NCBI GenBank assembly: GCA_020205615.1
Contig: CM035152.1
Span: forward strand, 147,488,166-147,552,165
Origin: Panax quinquefolius
Taxonomy: Eukaryota; Streptophyta; Magnoliopsida; Apiales; Araliaceae
Direction: 5' to 3'
Length of the DNA stretch: 64,000 nucleotides
Each line of letters opens with the position of its first letter. Within the stretch, counting starts at the first letter, position 1. Both the position numbers and the translations under genes were made by a program. Under the pieces are notes generated by a model, which worked only from the letters and a program-made list of their open reading frames with translations, was not told the origin of the DNA and searched no databases. Positions 55,869-64,000 of this stretch are shown piece after piece.

Positions 55869-58800
55869 TGTAATACCCAAGAATTTCCATGTCTTATGAA
55901 TATATTAATATAAATAAATATTTAATTGAATATAAATGATTTTGTGTTACGAGGTGAGTTAACTCAATTTTATTGAATAATTGATAATTGAGGATATATG
56001 GAGTTTGTGATGAACTTATTGAAAGCCTTGGGTGGCACAGTGATGGAAAATATTAATAATGATATTAATCGATGAAGGAATTATCAAGTAAACAATTGAT
56101 TAATAATAATTGTTAATTGTTATTGTAGAGTATTAATTAATTTTTAGTGGTGGTTAATTAATGAGATGTGATTATTATTGTTAGCAACAAGTCTATAGAT
56201 ATAATGAGATTTATATAGATGATTAATTGTTATAGAGATCAATAATTACATTAATCAATGAGGAATGAATTAATTAATATTGGTATTAATTAATCAAAAG
56301 GTGAATAATTTATTTATTTGACATAAAATAAATAAGTAAGTTATTAATATAATAAGATTATGTTGACTATAATTGAAAATATGAAATACAACTATATAGT
56401 GTAGTGTGACATTTATGTGACTAAACTATATATAACAATCCTATATTAAGTCTTATTAAACTATATTGTATAAAGTAGTATGATTGAGCATATTGAATCT
56501 AGATATTATAAATACATCATGAAAGGTCTATGTGACAATATGTATGTCGGTATACATTAAAATAAAATGTACATGGATTATATGTATGTTGCATAGCATC
56601 TACTACCTTGAAATATTAATTTTGTAAACTATATTGTGACATTATAATATAACCCATGTATGGATGATATGTATATAAAATATAACATAAGAGTAGGAAT
56701 TTGTATAAGTGTTGCAAGAATGCTGAGTTATTTGGCTTGTCCCAAATTTAGTGTCCCATTTACTCCTCATTTCTCAGTCACGTGTAGCACAAAAAGGCTA
56801 AGGCCTATTTTCTTTTTCTTCTTCCAAGCTCTTCCTAGCTTATGATTATGGGGGGAGTGGTGGTTATGATGATCTTCAACTAACATCTAACAACTCTCTC
56901 TTAACCTTCATGCAATCCTTCAATCCATGAGTTTGATTTAGTGGAAAATTGCATTGTCTGTATAATAGTTTCTCTATAAATACAACCCATCTCCTTCTAA
57001 TTTGAATTGCTGAGAATTTAATTAAGTCTGTTAATTGAGAGTATACAAGTATTCTAAGAAATTGGGAGTTCATTTAGCAGCAAGCTCGTTTCATACTACA
57101 GAGGTATAACCCATCTTCCTTGCTTTTCATTTTCATTCTCTGTTAAATGAGTTCTTGAGTTCTTGAATTCCAATTTATTAATTATGTGGAGTTTGATGAT
57201 AATGGGGTTGGGGAATGTTTACATGGTTGTTATGTAACCATATAAGCATGTTTAAACTATTATATGACTGATTAGAATCGAATTCGTGAATGATTTTTGT
57301 GGTTGGGCTTGTTATCTGCGCCGAGCTAGGGAAGTCTCTCGAATTTGGAGCAGAGCCGATTCGATCCACGCAGCGTATCCCTAGTATAAATGGCGGCGCT
57401 ACCGCGCCCTCCTCTATGATTTTTGTTGGTTGTTTTGTTATAATATCTGGTTTATAGAGCATGCTAATACAACTTAGTTAAGCTTATTTCAGTCCTTGAC
57501 ATACTAGTTATGTTGCCTTTCATATAATCACTCTCCTAGCTTAATTTCAATAGAAAACTTGAGTTTTCAATATGAAAACTCGATAGACCATGTGTAACTT
57601 AAAATCCTAACTTAAAGACATATTAGTGTGGTCTGATTTCATTGTACGTAAGCATGGAAGCAGAATGTATAGTAAGTGGAGTAGTTTAGCATACTAAATG
57701 ACATTGATAACATGTTGATGGAAACTTAGAGTTCAAAATGGACATTGACTTACTATATTCATTTTGATATTCTGATCTTTCAAGCATGGTAGTATGGTTT
57801 TGAAATGCATGTCGGACATACTAACTTACGTATATGGATTTCATAATGAAGCATGATCATATTGGACTTATTAATAAGCTTAAGTAATGAAAATACAAAC
57901 TTTGAATGTGAATATACTACTTTAAGGGTTAGAATCTGATATTTGTGAACATGTTTGATGATACTCTTAGACTCACTCATGTATCATAAATATATATATA
58001 CCATGCTCAGGTATCGTAATTCAAGTGAAGCATAAACGAAGCATATTTTCAAAAAACAAACAATGCTAATTACATATATGTGATATGAATACTCACAAAC
58101 ATGTCTAATATGAGTTATATGACTACCTTATATGTTTAAGAATCAAGCATGTTAGACTTTATGGTTTCATAACCTTGAATGGACTTAAATTGTTGAGATG
58201 TTCAACTTAGAACCATATTATGAAAGAAGGAATCTAGACTGAACTTGAGAGATACGAAAGGACCCTTGACATGTTAATATATGTTATGTGTGTAAGGATG
58301 GGTAAGCTAGGCCAAGCAAGTGATTGCTCAGCCCTAGTTTGAACTGGGAGTCGCGCGGCCGCGTGTCTCCTTAGTACAAATCAGGCGCGGCCGCGCCCTT
58401 CTACAGACTTGGAAAGTGACTTTTGTGATATCTGAAATATATAGTATGCTAGTATAACTTCATTATGATTATTTCTGTCCATAACACATTGACAGAGGCA
58501 GCCTTGCATGTTAACACCTATCTTAGCTTGAATTGACAAGGTGTTTTTAAAATGATGAAGTCTAACAATAGTTCCGAGCTACGTAATAACATATGTCTAA
58601 GATTTCATGATTGAGTCATGTGTGTACACTTGAACTATTTATCAGGATTGTTTATCGAATATGTTTAACTAATGGGAATCCTATACTTGTAATACACTAT
58701 AAATAGGATTCGAAAGTGTTGAATTCTTAACATCGATAAACTACACTTAAGGCAAGTATCCTAAACCCTTGCATTACTTTATTCAACGGATATCGTAAGC

Positions 58801-59812
58801 AAGTATCTAAACATTATCTCTTGAATGCAAGTTATCTTACTCACTCGTTCAATTAAGCTAGTACGTTTAAACTCTTGTAAAAACTATTATTCATGTTGAA
58901 CTTGGTGTTGTTCTTGAATATTGTGAAAGGGTCTACGCCATTGATTCGGCTAGACTATATGCATGTTTATAAAACTGTCCAAACCAATTGACTAATGCGG
59001 AAATTTTGAAAACTGAGTTGAACAACCCTTATGGTAAGGGGAGTGTATGTTGTTGGAAACCCCAACACATGTGTGGATATTACTGTGGTGTTATGTATAA
59101 CATGGAGTATTGTAGATTGATCATCTATAGTACATGATTCCTTTTGGTTATCAATTTAATATTGGTAATTCTAGTATATGTTCAATAATCCTTAGTGACT
59201 GCTCAGTGTAAATTGCTTTATCCAGTTGGATAGGTTGATAGCCTTTAAATTCATATATATTTGTTGATCTATATTGAACTATCATTTCATATTCCAAAGA
59301 TTGGATCGAGAATTGTTGATACTCATTGTTCATGATATTATTCTAATACCCTGAACTATCTTGGAGATTAATATTCTAAACTCGTGATATAATACTCATC
59401 ACCCTTGTTGTATATTACTTGCGGGGCAATTTGTGCTCATCCTTGCTTATTTAAAACCTTTCAGTTAAGGCGGAACAAGGAAGTGTCTCTGGGAAAGACA
59501 AGGGAAAGGGAAAGGCTACCGACTAGCTTGTTCCCTTATGGATTAAAATTATTATGTTGTATTAAGACTATTTTCAGACTGTGCTTAAGTTTAAGTAGGA
59601 TTATGTAATAAGTCTTTATTCGATGTTATTATGTAATCTATTAAGTACTGTAGGTTGCGAGACTTAGGGGAATAATTATAATAAATCATTGTATATTATT
59701 CTAAATTGGATCTTCCGTTGTGATTGTGTGATTTTAGTTATTATATTACCATGAGCACGTGATGAACCAAATTCGAGTGACCAAGTGGCGATCCGAATTT
59801 GGGGGCATCACA
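55869..59812 (+). mobile_element. Solo LTR D (TGTAATACCC family)
   Basis: 3944 bp, TGTAATACCCAAG to GGGGGCATCACA, exactly interrupting Athila pol between RT and RNase H. ACAAT follows it (59813-59817) and also stands at 55861-55865, but three extra bases (AAT) separate the left copy from the TG. Parts: TATAAATA 56975-56982; donor-like AG/GTATAA at 57103/57104; two diverged internal copies of a roughly 1-kb block (from about 57300 and 58300), each with a GC-rich palindromic core. No coding region. Ends resemble the TGTAAGACCCC family, so it may be a distant relative. Confidence 0.85.
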
Positions 59813-60292
59813 ACAATTGGCGATGTAGTCAACTTTTTCTTCAACATGTCAAATGCTAACTTACAATCCTCATCAAACTTAAAAACTGAATCTTTCTCTA
59901 AAAGACTGCACAATGGTTTTGCAATCTTAGAGAAATCTTTTATAAATCTCGTATATAACCTGGCATGTCCCAGAAAGCTGCGGATTCCCTTAACTGAAGT
60001 TGGTGGTGGAAGCTTTTCAATCGTTTTCAGCTTTATTTTATCAACCTCTAATCCTTTCACTGAAACCTTGTGACCCAAAATTATTCCTTCTTCAACCATG
60101 AAATGACACTTTTCCCAATTAAGAACCAAATTTGTTTCTGTGCATCTCTTTAAAACCATCACCAAGTTCTCCAAACATGCATCAAAATCATCTCCATAGA
60201 CAGAAAAGTCATCCATGAAGACTTCCACATTTTTCTCCACCATGTCCGAAAAGATGGCCATCATACACCGTTGGAAAGTAGCGGGTGCATTA
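59813..60292 (-). pseudogene. Athila reverse transcriptase, split by LTRs D and E
   Basis: Minus-strand NAPATFQRCMMAIFSDMV begins at 60292, where LTR E cuts it. FMDDFSVYG (active site, about 60198-60224) carries the usual gypsy Asp pair. CHFMVEEGIILGHKVS and GIRSFLGHARLYTRFIKDFS follow, then FDEDCKLAFDMLKKKLTTSP ends at LTR D (59813). The short piece is open over its length. The RT N-terminus is beyond LTR E, outside the window. Confidence 0.9.
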
Positions 60293-61117
60293 TGTAAAAT
60301 CCCAAATTTTACGAATAAAGATTTAATTTTCTCGAAATATTTTTTTTAATATTATGGTGTGGATTTGATATAATGTTATAGTTGTGGGTAATATTTATAA
60401 ATTTTGCAAAGTATGCAAGTTGTTATAAAATATTTATTTGGTCGGGGAATATTCTTTTTGTCGGAAAATATCCGTACGACGACATAATCATTGGTGGATC
60501 CCACAACGGAAGTATTGTCGTAGTAAGAAAATGACAGAATTATTTTTTTATAAAAATACGGCAGAAGTGTTACCGTTAAAACTGTTGAACTACCCAGTAG
60601 TAAAAAATGCGATGTCTGGCGTGGTTGCATAGTAGCAATACGGTATTGATTATTGATGCTTACGTGAGAAGTCACTCGGTTAAACTCAATTATTGCTACG
60701 ATAATTGCTGCATCATATCTCTCATATTATTGATTCAATTATTATCACAGTATCATCTGTATAATATGATATATTATTAAATCAATAATTGAGACGATAA
60801 AGTTATTTATATTATTAAATTGTAATATTTATAATGTCTAGAAGTTACATCGAGGAGAGGTTTGGTCATCTAATTGCGCGCCAATAAGGAGAAATCTTTA
60901 TCGGAAAGCCCCCTCTTTCCTGGGAACGACCTGGTTGTTAAATATTATGAGTTATAATATTAATGATGAATAAGTTTGTGTTGATTATAGATGAATTTGA
61001 TAGTTCCATTGTGTTGAAATTATTTGTGTTAGTGGAAATTGATATTTATTTCGATAATAATTGATGTCTGGAGGTTATATTGTTTAATCGGGTATTCGGG
61101 GCACTTTTTGTGTCAGA

Positions 61118-61275
61118 ATACTATTCACGAGTTACTATTTACAGGTTACTATTCACCCGATTACTATTCACTCTAGTATTATTCACTCGGGTATTTGGGA
61201 CACTTTTCGTATTGAGGTACTATTCACGGGGTTACTATTCCCAAAGTACTATTCACGGGGTACTATTCACCCGAA
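61118..61275 (+). repeat. ACTATTCAC minisatellite in LTR E, upstream of the promoter
   Basis: About ten units of ACTATTCAC(G/C) with G(G/A)GTT spacers, starting after CGGGTATTCGGGGCACTTTT as in LTR A. In A, B and F the array is downstream of the TATA box; here it is about 340-490 bp upstream. Confidence 0.88.
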
Positions 61276-61423
61276 AAATATATTTCTTTTCGGTCCAAAT
61301 CATTTTTGGGTACTATATTATTCCATGAGGAGATGTGTTAATTTTTCAGACCGTTGGTTGAAATTATAATAGTAAATCAATATGGATCGTTGGTTTAAAG
61401 TTTTAATAGTAACTTGTCCTTTC

Positions 61424-61590
61424 GGTTTTCCAAGAGTTATTTGTCCCTTCAATTTTCTAAGAGTTATTTGTCCCTTTAGTTTTCCAAGAGTTACTTGTCT
61501 CTTCGGTGTTCCAAGAGTTAATTTCCCCTTCGTAAATAGTAGTTGTCTCTTCAATATTACCAAGAGTCATTTTGACCCTTCGTTAAAACC
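61424..61590 (+). repeat. CCAAGAGTTA minisatellite in LTR E
   Basis: Five to six units of about 31-33 bp, (T)CCAAGAGTTA(C/T)TTGTC(C/T)CTTC plus a TT-rich spacer, ending about 20 bp before the TATA box. Not present in the other LTRs here. Confidence 0.86.
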
Positions 61591-64000
61591 AAGAGCCACT
61601 TTTAGTTCTTCTATAAATAGAAGCTCATTCCTTCATTATTTCTTACGAATTCACTGAAACTCTAGAGAGAGAAATTATAGAGAGAAAGAAGAAAAGAAGT
61701 CTGCTACCTCACTTTTCCAATATCCAGTTTCTTCTAAGGTAAGGGGTATTATTTCTTTCATATTCATGAAGAGAGCTATTGTTATTCCATTCCTTATTAT
61801 TACATTGGAATAATCAGATATCGCATGGACTACCATAAACATGGTGAAATTACATTGTTATTACATTCTTTATTATTACATTTGGAATATCCTATCGGTC
61901 AAATTTACTTTGACTGGTTTCGTTCTTTATTATTACGCCGGAATATCGTATACGTGCATTTACGCATGAATTGGTTCCATTCTTTATTATTACGTCGAAT
62001 ATCACATGCATGCGTTACGCATGACTTGGTTCCATTATTTATTATTCTATTGGTAATAACACGCTACATGCAATCTGCATGCGTGGTGAATTCTTCATTT
62101 ATTCCATTCTTTATTATTACATTGGGAATAACACATCATGTGAAGTACCGCATGCATGGTGAATTCTTGATTATTCCATTCTTTATTATTACATTGGAAT
62201 AACTTTGTCTATGTGGATTACCACATGCATGGTGAATGATCCTTTGTATTCATTCCTTATTAAATTGTGGAAATGATCTGTTTACGTGGATTATGATGAA
62301 AGTCATAATATAAGCATTGGGCTGTTAATTATGATGAAAATCATAATAAAAGCATTGGACTGATGAAATTCATGGGTATATGTAGTATTAGTAAGTGTTA
62401 TGATGAGTTATGTTGGTTATTATGTGAAAACGTGAAAGTTTCTTAGAAATCACAAAGGGTTGAAAATCAGATTTTGGTGAAAATGGAATATGAAATTCAA
62501 TTAACCATATCTCCTATTATATTTCAAATTTTTGAGTGTGGTCAAGTTTTAGAGTTAGATCTATGAGTTTTCTAACTTATCCAAGTGGAATCACTGGAAA
62601 AGGTGTTGTAAATTTTCGTGTGGATTGATTTTTGCAATGGAGTCAAAATCTGCAAAGTACCAAAAAGCTACTGCCCAGAAATTTAAAAGGACATTTTCAG
62701 CCACTTAGTTTGTGAAATAAATTTCGGCCTTTCGGGACATGAAAATATATGGTATAAAGTACCTCCTGTCCAAAAATGAGCTCATTCCGACTTAAAATGA
62801 GCAAGTTATGACTATTTTAATATTTAGGTTTTTCTGACAAAAAAACGCTATAACCGGAGTTCTATAACTCCAATGACTATGAAATTTAAACTGGAAGCTC
62901 ACGTTAACATGTGTAAGATCCTGCCAAGATTTGGGAATTTCTGGAGTTAAACTTGAGGTAGCTAATTTCTTAAGGAATTAATTAGAAATTGATTTTTGAA
63001 AAATACTTAAGGGAGTTGAAAAATTATAAAAAAATACTTGTTGTGTATGAAATATATGTATATATGTTTGGACAAAGGATAGAAAAATAATAAGTTGATT
63101 TGCTAATTTTTCATGAAAATGGTTTAGTTACAAACATATGAGTTAAATATGTTATGTGAAGTTGAAGAATTGGTAAATAGAATTTTAGGGCTTAAAAATC
63201 CTATATAAGGTATATGCAGATTTTTTATGAGTGATTTGATCATTGGTGATAAAATCTTATGAGTATGGCATTTTCGAATGATTAAATGCATTATTTGGTA
63301 AAGTGTAAATAATTAAATTAAATTGTTTATAAGTTTAAGAAGTGATTAAAATATTGTTATAATATTAACAATATTAGATTATGAGTTATTTAAGTGATGG
63401 ATAATATTTGGATAAATTTAAAGTCTTTAATATTTATCCTTGTTTTCGTTGATTAATGCTTATATTATTGTGATCATCCTCATGCTTATATTGTGATAAA
63501 AGTCATCTTTGGCTTACGTATGGAGATGGACTTGGTATGATTATGAAGCGAGGATTATTCGGTATAATCATGGCCCGTAATGTAACGAATGATGTGGTAA
63601 AAGTCCTCGTTGGCACGTAGTTCATTCTTTGGCCGAGTTGTTGATATGATTATGACCGAGGATTATTCGATATATAATCATGACCATTGATGATTACATG
63701 AATATCCTTAGTCGTAGTGCGGGGATGATGTGGTTTATTTATTGTTTGAGTCTCGATGATAAAGTTGATGAAAATCTTTTTAAATCATAGAAGATAGTAG
63801 ATTTTATGCTCTACTTGACTCTTCTAATGGATTGCTTATTCCAATTGCAGATTGTTGATCTAAAACTTGTTGTCTATTATATTCATCGGTTGTTATACTA
63901 TTGAAGGCTAAGGATAATTTATTACGCATTATCTTAGTCATAATATTTCTTCTTGGGCTAGTTGAGCTCACCCTTTCTTTCACCTTTCTTTTCTTGAAAT

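Larger units (their letters stand above)
43249..60292 (-). mobile_element. Athila-type Ty3-gypsy element with four inserted LTRs, 5' part outside window
   Basis: On the minus strand: RT (59813-60292), RNase H and integrase (54104-55868), spacer with GC-rich repeats, env-position ORF (49196-50421), polypurine tract (44541-44555) and 3' LTR (43249-44540). An extra ORF between integrase and the 3' LTR, together with close pol similarity, points to Athila. It is interrupted by LTR C, F, D and E. Its own target site in the copia RT reads ATTGC (43244-43248); the other copy, and gag/protease, lie beyond 64000. Confidence 0.85.
60293..64000 (+). mobile_element. LTR E (TGTAAGACCCC family), right end outside the window
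   Basis: Begins TGTAAAATCCCAAATTTTACG at 60293, after CATTA (60288-60292), and runs collinear with LTR A/C text to the window end at the TTGAGCTCACCC region, so roughly 300 bases more are expected. It is unknown whether this is a solo LTR. Parts: ACTATTCAC array at 61118-61275, upstream of the promoter; CCAAGAGTTA array 61424-61590; TATAAATA 61612-61619; donor-like AG/GTAAGG at 61738/61739; GAATAATAAAGAATGG-type array (inverse units) 61780-62280; acceptor-like TTGCAG ending 63850. Confidence 0.86.

Noticed and set aside
61825..62202. 125-codon frame rich in Phe/Ile/Leu that could pass for a membrane protein
   Set aside because: It reads through the ATTCTTTATTATTAC repeat array of LTR E. The hydrophobicity is an effect of the repeat.

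Overview
The window is nuclear, AT-rich, repeat-dominated DNA of a flowering plant, most likely a eudicot. The evidence is Ty1-copia and Ty3-gypsy (Athila-type) retrotransposons, an En/Spm (CACTA) transposon, Mutator-type and Stowaway-like MITEs and a spliced RPA1-like gene copy. I see no intact host gene, no rRNA or tRNA gene and no CRISPR array. Every recognisable coding region is broken by stops or frameshifts.

Layout. 1-10441: a foldback Mutator-type MITE (9-bp target duplication) split by a complete but degenerate copia element on the minus strand (1316-10391, two LTRs of about 1.88 kb). 11402-14325: a 2.9-kb solo LTR (A). 14900-17430: a cluster of MITEs, one nested in another. 18450-20296: a truncated copia gag/protease fragment. 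20400-25480: microsatellites, short tandem repeats, an RPA1-like pseudogene with six exons (minus strand) and a 515-bp tandem duplication. 26434-29609: two more probable solo LTRs. 30300-64000 is one nest: a CACTA element (minus) holds solo LTR B and is entered by a SIRE-like copia element (plus, from about 37362). That element is cut inside its reverse transcriptase at 43249 by an Athila-type gypsy element (minus). The Athila element is itself interrupted by LTR C (44884-48089), LTR F (51084-53797), LTR D (55869-59812) and LTR E (60293 to the window end).

How it fits together. Insertion order can be read from which element interrupts which: CACTA before copia, copia before Athila, Athila before LTRs C, F, D and E. 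LTRs A, B, C, F and E belong to one superfamily, beginning TGTAA(G/A)A(C/T)CCC; in A, B, C and F the far end, GGCGTCACA, is also in the window. A, B, C and F have perfect 5-bp target duplications and no internal region. They share an unusual layout: a TATA box, about 130-185 bp later an AG/GT splice-donor-like site, then a 0.8-2.1 kb stretch with family-specific minisatellites, then (except F) a branch-site-like CTTCTAAT followed by TGCAG. Two copies also carry AATAAA close to the LTR end. Each could therefore act as a self-contained, spliced, non-coding transcription unit. This unit, and the exchange of repeat modules between its copies, is the most interesting content of the window.
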